Part shown: piece by piece, positions 40,410-50,084 of the stretch
How positions within the stretch are numbered: position 1 is the first letter of the stretch
Layout of the letters: every line of letters begins with the position of its first letter
Source of the DNA: Limnephilus marmoratus
Lineage: Eukaryota > Arthropoda > Insecta > Trichoptera > Limnephilidae
Direction of reading: 5' to 3'
DNA length: 64,000 nucleotides
Assembly: GCA_917880885.1 (NCBI GenBank)
Contig: OU862912.1
Location: 51,695,117 to 51,759,116 of the forward strand
Position numbers and translations under genes: made by a program
The notes under the pieces: model-generated
Seen by the model: the letters and a program-made list of their open reading frames with translations, nothing else
Told to the model about the DNA's origin: nothing
Database searches by the model: none

Positions 40410-40564
40410 GAATAAATTCCTTAAATCATATATCTATCCTGTACAAAAGGATCAGGAAGGGAAAAAATGGAGGAAAATTGTGTAAACAATAAAAGTCAAT
40501 AACATGTCGGTTTTGTAAACAATAAAAGTGGTAAAATACGAAGTAATTTATTAATTTAAATCAA

Positions 40565-41086
40565 AATGGTGCCACAAAATAAGTTTGCTGTGTTAGAAGA
40601 AGGGAAATGTTGATTTTTTGTATAATAAGGTTATACCATATGTCGTTGGCAGATTTGTTGAATTTTCAAAAAAGATTTTGTATTATACCACAGCCATTTG
40701 AAATCATATAATCATGCAGTAAAATAAATCAATATATTATCTAGGTATCGCATGTTTTAGAATTTTATTTTTTGTTTAAATAAAATCATTAAAATATATA
40801 TACGTACATGTGTTTCTTGACGAAAATTGATCCGTTTGTGTATTTATTTGCGCACTTACAAACTAATATATTTCAGAGATATTTTTAACATTCTTATTTA
40901 ACTTAGACATTATTGAAAAGTGATAAATACTTATAATCAAAAAAAAATTACAAAAAGGACATTATTTTAATGGTTTCATCATCAGCGTTTTTGGATGTAA
41001 GTAGGTATAAATTAAAGCAAATTTGGAATGAAATAAAACGATGTCGAGTTATAATTTTAAAAAGCTGGTACGGAGAATAATTAATC
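40565..41086. other. No recognisable feature
   Basis: AT-rich spacer. Confidence 0.35.
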
Positions 41087-41464
41087 TTTCTCATTGTAAC
41101 CGCCCTGCACGATCGTAAGAACAACTTTCGACGAAATGTGGATTTTTGTCCGCTGGCTGGTTAAACGCTATAAGTCGGGTCATCGGGCCATGTCAAAAGT
41201 CAATTGTCAGAATAACATTCGGGAATGTTTGAAACGAATGAATTCGAATGAAGCAAGAGGTGTTTGCCAGTCTTTTCGTGAAATTAGTTAGACTATTTTA
41301 AAACTTTAAAAAAAAATAACCAATGTCTTCAGATTCAAAATAAAAACAAAAAATGCCGAAATGCTATTTATTTATGCAATACTTTTACCCTACCTACTAC
41401 TACCCTAATCCACATTTCGTCGAAAGTTGTTCTTACGATCGTGCAGGGCGGTTACAATGAGAAA
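41087..41464. repeat. Perfect 58-bp inverted repeat with 262-bp spacer
   Basis: The arm at 41,087-41,144 (TTTCTCATTGTAACCGCCC ... AAATGTGGATT) is the exact complement of 41,407-41,464. The right arm runs into the 5' end of the RT-coding fragment at 41,427. The spacer holds a decayed RTE-like 3' end. Confidence 0.9.
41165..41300 (+). pseudogene. Decayed RTE-like 3' end
   Basis: GGGCCATGTCAAAAGTCA, CAGAATAACATTCGGGAATG and GTGAAATTAGTTAGA match, with many changes, the 3' end at 32,872-33,032. It is an old copy lying between the two arms of the perfect inverted repeat. Confidence 0.55.
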
Positions 41465-42200
41465 CATTAACAAATGTCAATCTATAAGTTTTTCTCGAAA
41501 TAAAAATCCAATACTCTTTCAATATCACATTAACAATGTGAATCTTTCTACAGTAACATTAATAAAGGATCTGGGCGTCGTTTTTGATAACAAGATGACA
41601 TTTGTCCCCCACATTGATGCAATCACGAATAAAGCACTTAAATGTCTCGGTTTTGTATTAAGATCGTCCAAAGATCTAATGCATACTAATACACTCAAAA
41701 CGCTATACATAACGCTAGTCAGAAGTATTCTCGAGTATAATTCCTCTCTCTGGTCGCCATTATACAATGTGCATTCACACAAAATTGAAAGAGTACAACA
41801 TAAATTTTTAAGGCATATAAATTACAAATTAAAAATTCCAATAGAAAATTTAAATTATAATTATTTAATGCAATTGCTTAAATTACCCGAATTGTCACAG
41901 CGAAGAAAAATCTGTGATGTTTTATTATTATTTAAAATTATCAACGGATATTTGGATAGCCCTGAACTTGTGAACATGATAAATTATCAAGTACCTAACA
42001 ATTACAACACCAGACTCCATGCTCCATTTAACGTAGTTGCTTCTCGCACTAATTTTATGTTTAACTCCTGTCTTCAGAGATTGCATCGTGTGGGGAATGA
42101 AACTTGCTCTGTCGATATATTTTTTTATAAAAACATCGCTTCCTTCAAAAAGCGTATATGTATGCAGATGCAAAAATCCTTAAATGTTCCAGATTGTTAA
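41427..42200 (+). pseudogene. Non-LTR RT C-terminal fragment (Jockey/Loa-like)
   Basis: KCQSISFSRNKNPILFQYHI and VTLIKDLGVVFDNKMTFVPH (residues 39-65) are the post-palm region in which the strand-forming LGV motif follows the catalytic site. ALKCLGFVLRSSKDL, YITLVRSILEYNSSLWSPLY and KIERVQHKFLRHINYKL continue as in Jockey/Loa-type RTs. It ends FFYKNIASFKKRIC. The frame is intact but the palm, the endonuclease and ORF1 are missing. Its first codons lie in the right arm of the inverted repeat. The tail (AAAT)n is at 42,878-42,911. Confidence 0.75.
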
Positions 42201-42490
42201 AGTAACAAATTTAATACCCATTGCTCTGTAACTACTTTCATAGTATCTACTTACTTCTTTATACATATATGTAATTGCTGTGTACCTTTTATTTTATTTT
42301 TTTCCTGATAATAACAAACTAATGTAAAAATCCTTAAATGTTTCACATTGTTAACAGTAACAAACTTAATACCCACTGCTCTGTAACTACATTCATTATA
42401 ACTACATTCATAGTACCTACTTACTTATTTACATATGTAATTACTGTGTACCTTTTCTTTTTTTTTCTTTTTCATAATTATAACAAACAT
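42171..42490. repeat. Two-unit ~160-bp tandem duplication in 3' UTR
   Basis: AAAAATCCTTAAATGTT, ATACCCA.TGCTCTGTAACT, ATGTAATT.CTGTGTACCTTT occur in both units (start about 42,171 and 42,326). Substitutions and a small insertion (CATTATAACTACATT) separate them. Confidence 0.8.
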
Positions 42491-42911
42491 ACATACATTT
42501 GATAGCAAAAAAAAAAAAAATAATTATAATTAAAAAAATAATTAATTACAAGAAAATTACCTACTTTTATATTAATCGTTAAAAATGTTTTACACCACTG
42601 CAATACCGGTATGCTTCGAGTATATTTGGAATCACATTTTGTGTGATATTGTGACAATAATTATTGAATATAATGTAGCGTGAGCCCAAATACGAATCCG
42701 CTAGTTGAACTCATTTGTAAACAATTACTCGAATATTGATACCTACTTATGTAAAGCCTACTTATATCTTTCTAGCTCTGTTTATCATTTTATGTACTAT
42801 ATACTTATGATACTGTATACTTGTTATAATGCTCCTGTACAATTTATTTTATATGTAAAAGCCATCAAGGCGTAAACAAACAAATAAATAAATAAATAAA
42901 TAAATAAATAC
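42491..42911 (+). mobile_element. Rest of the Jockey/Loa-like 3' UTR and (AAAT)n tail
   Basis: AT-rich sequence to GCCATCAAGGCGTAAACAAA followed by about seven AAAT units. This is probably the true 3' end of the element coding the 41,427 frame. Confidence 0.55.
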
Positions 42912-43714
42912 CCTAAAGTTTGAGCTTAGACTTACGGAATTCAATACTTCGTTTGTGTGAAAGCACTATGAAACAATACTTAGTGTTCGCAGAGATACAG
43001 GACGTTAGTGTATGGCCGTACCCTTGGAACTTAACCTTTAAATCTCGTGATATTGACTTAAATTCATCGAACAAATCAAAATTGCCATGAAATTCAACAA
43101 GTTTGCCTCATTGAGGGTGTTTATGAAGAAATTAAAACCTAAAATACCTCACAAAGAAACATTGAAATTTAAAATCAACTCCGCGTATAACGTCTCCGAT
43201 TGATTGATTAAAGGCCATAAGGCTGTATGTACTTAGTTTCCGTATCCAGATACAAGACCGTCCTTACCAGATCGCCAGCGAGACAATCGATCACCCCAGG
43301 GCAAACACCGCCCCCCTACCACCCAGAACCACCCCCGACTCGCGACTGACATTGCAGGTTACATGGGGTGTTCGCTTTACCTGTCTCTTTAAGTGAATTA
43401 GTCTACAAATTGCAATGCAATGGCTTGCGAACACGTAAAAATAAAAATGTATTTCATCTTGCTGGTTGATCCGAAAGCAGCAGACCACATTATTAAAGCC
43501 CATGTAATTTTTCATCAAGTTCAATCATGGATGCCTACTTCATATATTTATAAAATTACTAAACTTTCTTCTTTAAAGTATTTTTTTTTCCAAAATTAGT
43601 TATTTACCATTTATTGTGCGCTGTTATAATCCCAGTGTTATAATCCCAGCAAAAAAGGCAATAAACATACATTCCACATCGCTATAATGCTGCAGCTCTT
43701 TCAAAAGATGAGGT
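42912..43714. other. No recognisable gene
   Basis: About 43,250-43,400 is C-rich with many CpGs but carries no recognisable frame or promoter motif. The rest is AT-rich. Confidence 0.35.
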
Positions 43715-43880
43715 TTTTTTTTTTTTAAAGAAAGACAAACATTTCCGGGTTACGAATAACCCAACAATGTTTGAAAATCTCAACACCACACTAAGCGGAA
43801 AATGTTTGTGTCGTGATGGAGGACTTAGCCAGCCGAGGAATCGAACGCGATGCCCACTCAGCCACTGACCGATCATACGT
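43715..43880 (-). mobile_element. Short tRNA-headed SINE
   Basis: On the minus strand TGGCTGAGTGG (43,854-43,864) fits the Pol III A box TRGCNNAGYGG, and CGTTCGATTCC (43,837-43,847) fits the B box with one mismatch. A ~100-bp body and a poly(A) run (plus-strand T run 43,716-43,729) complete the element. Only 6 bp separate the boxes, against about 30 or more in a working promoter, so the tRNA part has an internal deletion. The 64-codon frame here is spurious. Confidence 0.6.
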
Positions 43881-44059
43881 AGGTGTGTTTCCTCTAAAGG
43901 AAAAAGTTATCATTTTCTTGCATCTCTCTAACCGCACCGCACCGTGACGTCTCCGTAGACCGCTAGAAAACTACTAGCCGTGACGATAATTTTGAAAGTA
44001 TGGAATATAGGATAATATTGAAGTGTAAAGTGAATTTCTAATTTCAAAAACGCCAAATG

Positions 44060-44589
44060 TGATTGCGATAATGGTTTTGCTTCTGTTCTTAAGCGTATAA
44101 TGTTGCAGTTCTTTCTTTCACACTAAATAACAACAGTCGAAAATGAGACAGACGGTGAACGTATGTCTACACCCCCCTAAAGGAAACATACAATCATTAT
44201 CGTACATCTCCCAAACAAGTATAAAGAAAATGAAACATAATTCCCGTCACAAAAGAGTAGTCTTAGTGGTAGTATTTTGTGTGTCTCACCATTATTTAAT
44301 GTCTAAGAAAGAGCTGCAGCACAATAGCGATAAGGAGCGAATGTTTATTGCCTTATTTTGCCGTCGCATTACCGTTAACGTGAATCGTCACGGTTATTAT
44401 AAAAGCCCACAATATCTTTGCCTCATTGCGAAGATTGTGCGATGTGTGAGGTGGAAGGGGAACGCGCAAGGAAAAGCGGACGCGGAAGAGGGGGAACGGG
44501 GGTGTGAACGGGGACGCATGGAAAAGGACACGCGGGGAGAAACAATGAGTCTTTATGTGGCGTTGCAACGCAAGCCGGGTACTCGCTAG
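44060..44589 (+). mobile_element. Non-autonomous Helitron, CTAG end
   Basis: It shares GAAAATGAGACAGACGGTGA, ATACAATCATT and GTATAAAGAAAATGAAA with the Helitron at 3,662-4,626. It ends with the purine block, GGAGAAACAATGAGTC, GTTGCAACGCAAGCCGGG and TACTCGCTAG before a T. The start is approximate. The 148-codon frame crossing it has no domain. Confidence 0.6.
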
Positions 44590-44949
44590 TCTTCAATAAA
44601 AAAATGATAAAACATAAAAAAATACATTTTAATTTGGTCTAAAAGGTGAATACGTTAGGTCACCCCTTATAGTTTGGGGCAATATGCCTTGCCGGCAATA
44701 TCCGGGCGTAATGGAAACAATTACGAAATTGAATTTTACCCAACCGACCGAACGGACTATTTTTAAATTTTCATAATTTTAGCGCCATTAGCGGTGTTCT
44801 TTTCTTGGCCGCTTTAATACTGTAATGGAAGCGTCTACTGTTTACTTCATTTAGTCATTTGAATGAAGTTCAGTGTTGTAGATGTTCTGTAAAGACTTTA
44901 TTAATAATGCACTTTATATGTACCTGCAATCATACAGTTCCAACTGCTT
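44590..44949. other. No recognisable feature
   Basis: AT-rich spacer. Confidence 0.3.
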
Positions 44950-45640
44950 GTCGCTAGTGGCCCCTAAATATAAGTATAGATGCTATATAAGCGGCTGAAG
45001 GAACGGGTGGAAAGGGTTAGGAAATACCAGAAAACTATTACAATCCCAAAATCTAACACTAAGCACATTCAAAATTCCTATCTTTATCTAGGCATAATCT
45101 ATTATAACGACCTCCCATTAAAATTAAAAACTATTGAAAATATGCACGAATTCAAGCCCAAATTAAAAAATTACATCAAACTGTTATAAGAGTCCCAAAT
45201 ATGTTTACTTTTTATATCTTAAAGTCTGCTATTATATAAATCGTTCATTCCTTCATTCTCTCTCATTTCTTAGTTTCTAAATCTTTAAGTCTACTATTGT
45301 ATAAAACTTGCGTTATTTCTTACATATCCTTTACTTACTAATTACAATCTTTTTTGTTACTAAATTACATGATTCATTAATTTATAATGATTTTTTAATT
45401 TATATTATGATTTTTTAAACTTATCATGATTTTTTTTTTTAAATTTATACAGGTTTTTTTAACCTTACTTATTACTTACAATAGCCGTTATTACTAACTT
45501 ACACGATCTTTTAATTTACTAATTGAGCTAGAATTCCCTCACCGAACACAAGAGCATTGTCTGTTTATGGTGAGGAAAGGCAATTTTTTGTTTCTTTGTT
45601 AAAACCTTATGTAACTATGTAACCGATGTAACTTCATAAT
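44950..45640 (+). mobile_element. CR1-like 3' end with hairpin
   Basis: The frame 44,980-45,189 ends IIYYNDLPLKLKTIENMHEF and KPKLKNYIKLL, the extreme C-terminus of CR1/Jockey-type RTs. A T/A-rich 3' UTR leads to a hairpin at 45,537-45,575 (CCTCACC/GGTGAGG with GAACACAAG in the loop). No clear poly(A) run was seen afterwards. Confidence 0.6.
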
Positions 45641-45689
45641 ATGTATTTTTAATCAGTATTGCAAAAAAAGCTACATAATATATATTTGC

Positions 45690-46135
45690 AAGTGCGACTC
45701 CTCATTGAATTTGGCAGTCACCTCTGGTCTGGAGTCCGAAATACTCGAAAAAAATAAGTAACTAGCATCATCGAACCCTTCAGCACTACTGCATGGTCGG
45801 AAAAGGCGCTCCACATTTCTACACGGTTGATATTGGTCGTTTCTACGACTTTTTCGTGAGTTCAACAGCTTGGTGTTGAACGATCTTCCGTTAGGGAACG
45901 TACCCATACTACGTGACCTGTTCGGGGGGGGGTCTTCAAAATACTACGCTTGGTACAAATGAGCGGCGGATTGCTTAGGTTTTTGGTCACCGGGGGGGGG
46001 GGGGTTAAAAATTGCAAAAAGTTGGTCACGTTGTATGGGTACGTTCCCTTAGTTGTTTTCCTTCCTTCCACTTGTACTATTCTCCATATTCACTCCTTCC
46101 TCTCCTCAAAAAAACTGCCTCTTGTTTGGAGTTAA
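45690..46135 (+). pseudogene. Decayed Jockey-like RT fragment split by a MITE
   Basis: GAATTTGGCAGTCACCTCTG, GGTCGTTTCTACGACTTTTT, GTTCAACAGCT and CATTCACTCCTTCCTCTCCT match the copy at 35,600-36,010 with deletions. The sequence is interrupted after AACGATCTTCCG by the MITE at 45,894-46,048 and then resumes. Confidence 0.7.
45894..46048. mobile_element. PIF/Harbinger-type MITE, inserted in Jockey-like fragment
   Basis: Termini GGGAACGTACCCATACTACG and (minus strand) GGGAACGTACCCATACAACG, flanked by TTA duplications (45,891-45,893 and 46,049-46,051). It has two G tracts. Reverse-complemented, it lines up along its whole length with 27,623-27,778. Confidence 0.9.
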
Positions 46136-46226
46136 TATAAATATTTTTTTAAATAATAGTCTTCTATCCCCCATGCTGGGTTCTAATACTTAGTAAATAC
46201 CTACTAGTAGAATTCCGACTTGTTTA

Positions 46227-46496
46227 GGGGTCGTCCATTAATCACGTGATGTTTTTTAGCAACTTTTTAACCCCCCCCCCCCCCCGTGGTGAGGTTTTAG
46301 ACTACCCCCCCCCCTCCCAAAATGACGTGTATTTTTTTAGTACAAAGTATTTTGAAATTTTCAGAATATTATCACGAAAAATAAATACACGTGATATCTC
46401 ATTTTACCCCCCCCCCCCCTGGTGATATTTCGTGATTTTTTCTGACCCCCCCCCCCCCCCCCCCTTTCGAGCCTAACGTGATTAATGGACCACCCC
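46227..46496. mobile_element. Second PIF/Harbinger-type MITE family with poly-C tracts
   Basis: Termini GGGGTCGTCCATTAATCACG and (minus strand) GGGGTGGTCCATTAATCACG are flanked by TTA (46,224-46,226 and 46,497-46,499). Four C tracts of about 9-18 bases lie inside, on the plus strand only. It has no coding capacity. Confidence 0.85.
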
Positions 46497-46499
46497 TTA

Positions 46500-47429
46500 C
46501 TAACAGGAATTACTTGTGAATATTCAAATTAATATTTTTATTTATTTATTACAAGCTGCAGTCCCGGCATTGGCCGTCTTTTCGAGGAGTTTTCAAAATT
46601 TAATGTAGACAGTGACCTTTCTCTTTCTTTGGAGGTCAAGTGCACAAAATTTCATCATTTTCGAAACAAAACTGTATATTTGCATGAAAATCCACTCCAT
46701 CTCAGTCAGGCGTCACATCCGCCAATATTTGCTAAAAAAAACCTGTAACATTTATAAAATAACATTGCAAATATCTCAAATACAGCAATCGCAAGAAATT
46801 AAGATAAGGGCCACTCATTAAAAGTATATTGATAATATTTACTGGGTCAATATTAAAGTAATTAGTAGGTACCTAATCTAAGTGTAACGAATAATGCAGT
46901 TTTTTATGGGTATACGCACATGCCTGTCCTTCAAAGGTTTTTTTTCTCTTACGAAGATAATTAACCCGCATTTAGAGGTTGTAAAACGTTGATTAATTAT
47001 TCATATGAATAATTAGATGACATTGATGGTGAAATTTATAAGACTAGAAGTTTTAAAGAACTCATATACAATTTAATTTTTATTTTCTTGAAAAGTGACT
47101 TTCAAATTACATTTTTTTTAGATTTCACTAGCTTTGCAACCCGAATTTGCACATGTTTTTAAGGTTGACGTGCATTAACGCGTCAATAGAAAAGGTTTAT
47201 ATTACAGCCTCGTACATTTACACTAAAATTACTTGCTTGAAATCTGGGTAAACGCATATGAAACATGCATAATTGAATTACAGGTTATACAAAAAAACCT
47301 AATCAAAAGGCCATTTAACTATAACTTTCACAAAAAATTATATACCAATATAAAACTGTTAATAATAATAATAAGAAAACTATATGAACATGTTTTTTTG
47401 TTATTTGTTTTTGGGGTGTTATGCCGTGT
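46500..47429. other. No recognisable gene
   Basis: AT-rich. CAAGCTGCAGTCCCGGCATT near 46,553 resembles the boundary of an old dispersed repeat, but I could not delimit it. Confidence 0.35.
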
Positions 47430-47495
47430 TGCGTTCCTCCTTTAGCCAACGTTTCGGACTGCGTTACAGTGCTCATCATCAGGGTAGATGTGTAC
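47430..47495 (-). other. Degenerate Penelope hammerhead-like motif
   Basis: On the minus strand ACCCTGATGATGAGCACTGT, AACGCAGTCCGAAACGTTGG has CUGAUGA and GAAAC cores in order with a partly pairing stem II and little stem I. It is probably the relic of a Penelope-like terminus; no GIY-YIG frame is nearby. Confidence 0.3.
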
Positions 47496-47889
47496 ATGTC
47501 TCCTTGAATGGAAAATAAATAATAAATTCTACATACAAACAGAAAATTTATTAAAACGTCCCAAGTACACACTTTACACAACCAAAAACATTTAAACATC
47601 ATACGTGCTCACTTTGGTACGCAATCCTTTAAGTTCTGCAAATATGCATTTTTTATTATTGTGGTAGCTTTTTCGGTTTACAAGGCTATTTCAAAAAATG
47701 TTAAGGCTACTTTGAGGACTTATTATTAGAAATAAAAACAAATAAATAAATCGTCTGAAAGTGGCCTAACCACAATTAAAAAATGGTCTTGTAAACCGAA
47801 ACAGCTGTCACAATAATAAAAAATGGAAAAAATTCTCGCTAAACTAAATTACAGCATTATTATTTTATTTTAGGTATATTAAATTTAAA
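47496..47889. other. No recognisable feature
   Basis: AT-rich spacer. GTCTTGTAAACCGAAA near 47,786 partly mirrors GGTTTACAAG near 47,672, a weak inverted repeat. Confidence 0.3.
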
Positions 47890-48015
47890 AAATCAATATC
47901 TTGGTTACGAGGGGGGTAATTTATATAATAGCCTTCCAGACAACATTAAAAATTAAAAATCTCTAGATACATAAAAAAACATCATTTTTACGTTTAATTA
48001 ACAAAATAATAAAAG
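47890..48015 (+). pseudogene. CR1/Jockey-like RT C-terminal remnant
   Basis: NLYNSLPDNIKN followed by a stop and K-S-L-D-T is the conserved end of this RT group. Little else survives. Confidence 0.4.
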
Positions 48016-48119
48016 TGAATAAAATTGAAATGTAATATAATGCTAAATGTATTTATTTTAATTATTTGTAGTTAAATAAGTAAAAAAAAATAATTTTCTT
48101 TTTTCTTGAATAATTTTTT

Positions 48120-48470
48120 TTTTTGAAATTTCTTGTTACTTAATTGAATAATTTCGAAACATTGAAACTAAGGCTCTAAGCAAAGTTTAATTCTAAATCT
48201 TTTCATTTAATTTTATCGAGAATTTTATCTTTGCGCTCTTGAGGCGATTTTTCGCAAAAACAGCGCTATATAAGTTGTCCAAATTTATTATTATCGGGAT
48301 GATACTGACAGTATCTTTCACTCTGAAAGTATGATATAATATTATTTCAAAGAAATTAATTGTGCAAGAACACGAATTAATTTTAAAAAGTATGTTTGCG
48401 CACGCCGGTATTTGATTCCGCTACCCTTATTGAGATACTTACTCCTCAACCACGAAGGTCGTTAATACTA
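48120..48470 (-). mobile_element. SINE with tRNA-like head, interrupted by ATT module
   Basis: On the minus strand GACCTTCGTGGTTGAGGAGT, AAGTATCTCAATAAGGGTAG, CGGAATCAAATACCGG is a decayed tRNA-like head (48,392-48,462), followed by the body AATTAATTCGTGTTCTTGCA and AAAGATACTGTCAGTATCAT. The GCGCTATATAAG/ATT module (48,232-48,297) is inserted before the CTTTGCTTAGAGCC block. Confidence 0.6.
48232..48297 (+). repeat. GCGCTATATAAG module with ATT tail
   Basis: GCGCTCTTGAGGCGATTTTT, CGCAAAAACAGCGCTATATA and a short TTATTATTAT run. It is the third copy of this module and splits the SINE body here. Confidence 0.6.
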
Positions 48471-48900
48471 TTACGAAATTGAGTCAAACGGGGAATTCTA
48501 GTACGAAATGATTTAGTCTGTGTGTTATTTGAATATTTGTCATGGTGGAATTGATAAAGTAAGATTTTGTGTTGACCTTGAAATTTCGGATAGAGAAATT
48601 CATTCAAAATTTATGAATTTATTAATTTATTATCAAGCTCAAAGTCGCTATTATAAACCGCATAGAACTTTTGCCGAGCTTTTGCTTTATTATGAACGAA
48701 CACCGCAGAATAGTCCCAACTGCTCCTAAACGTCTTTTTTATTAAATTAAGTCCACGCAGGAGGCCCGGCGGCAAATATTTTCCCTCAGGAGCCATGTCG
48801 CCTTTTACGTTCTCTTTGGTGATGAAGGTTTTTCTAAAGGAAAGGAAGATATCAGAAAGAAAAAATGCATGAGGGGTGGGTATAAATCCGGGAGTTCCAT

Positions 48901-49282
48901 GATAGTTGATCCGCCGACAATTGGTCCCCTGGCGTACTTATGCACAATTTGCAGTCCACTTAGAGAAAATATGGTATACCTAATTACACAAAATATAATT
49001 TAGTGACCCCGAAGTTATGTACAGAGAGGATGTTCCTTCGAATAACAAAAGTATAAAACATATTTTCATTATCGAATACATCAAAAAAAGATCTGCTTAT
49101 ATTCTGTACATACGTACCAGCGCATAAGTACAACAAAATCGACACTGTGTACAAATTCGTTTGATATTCATACCAATTTATTATTAAGGGTATTTTTGAA
49201 GTTGATTTAACTTTTAAAATTGGTAAATAATGCACAAAAAATTGTAATTTTGCAATAAATATCATTTCGGGGATCAACTATC
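48901..49282. mobile_element. Possible TIR element inserted in the SINE
   Basis: GATAGTTGATCC at 48,901-48,912 and its exact complement at 49,271-49,282 bracket DNA absent from other SINE copies. I see no clear target duplication. The 97-codon minus frame inside has no recognisable domain. Confidence 0.45.
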
Positions 49283-49460
49283 GGGTCACCAAATCTGGGG
49301 ATCAATGTGTCCAGAAGTGACAGACATATGAATACATACCTCCCGCTGCGGTGTAGGACGATTCGTTGAGACAGTCCTGCTGGAAAGGTAAAAAAGTCTA
49401 TCTCAGTCTCTCCAAATCCGGCCCGCCACACAGTAGGGGGGCATTTGGAGGGCCCTACCA

Positions 49461-50084
49461 CTTACCCGCCCTGGTATAAATAAGTAACTTAAGGTTACTC
49501 CTTTAAGGCTCTCGCAAGGATTCTAATTTTTTTGAAAGAACGATTCTATATAAATGAATGAAGCTAGACCTCTAAATGTCCCCGCATACAGTGTTAGGAA
49601 GCAGTATGCAAGTGCTTACAAAAGTACAGGACAGCAAAGTGTTAGTAGTCATTAGAGATAAAAAAAAAAATGGCCGCTCCTTTGGGCAGTGGTCTTAATT
49701 CCTTAAGAGCCACTTGATGACCTTAAGAAAAAAAAATGACAAAAGAAAGGAAAAAGACATAATTGCTGTACGCAGAACTGCGAACATCTGCAAATAAGAG
49801 ATAAAAAGAATAACAAAATAAGAAATGTAAAAAATAGTAATTAGTATGTACTAATCCGGAATGTGTCTTCCCCATTCAGCTGGCAGTCCATGGGATAAAG
49901 TGCATGGACTTCAGAATCAGACTTCAGACCGTTCACGAAACCCATCATCTTCACCCTTAAGCCACTTTCTCGGTAGTGCCTAGAAGAAAAGCAACTGGGA
50001 AGATGGGGTGGTAACCCGAAGACCCTAAGGATAGAAGCGTCTAGTCACTAGAGGCAGGGCGGATAGTTGACAGGCTCGTTCGAG
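49461..50084. other. Unassigned insertion within the SINE
   Basis: This 620-bp stretch separates two consecutive SINE blocks. It has no terminal inverted repeats or frame that I recognise, and is GC-richer towards its right end. Confidence 0.4.

Larger units (their letters stand above)
39720..40564 (-). mobile_element. Penelope-like element fragment with inverted termini
   Basis: The GIY-YIG coding end lies on the minus strand, followed by a hammerhead-like motif. Both edges carry the same 64-bp sequence in inverted orientation (39,720-39,783 and 40,501-40,564) with one mismatch that I can see; it includes TACCACTTTTATTGTTTACA and AAAACCGACATGTT. Penelope-like elements are known to insert with complex terminal repeats and inverted fragments, which fits. 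The reverse transcriptase half is missing. Confidence 0.8.

Noticed and set aside
42171..42490. LTR pair
   Set aside because: The two ~160-bp units are directly adjacent and lie in a non-LTR 3' UTR; it is a tandem duplication.
43837..43864. tRNA gene at the A/B boxes
   Set aside because: Only 6 bp lie between the boxes; a tRNA cannot fold.
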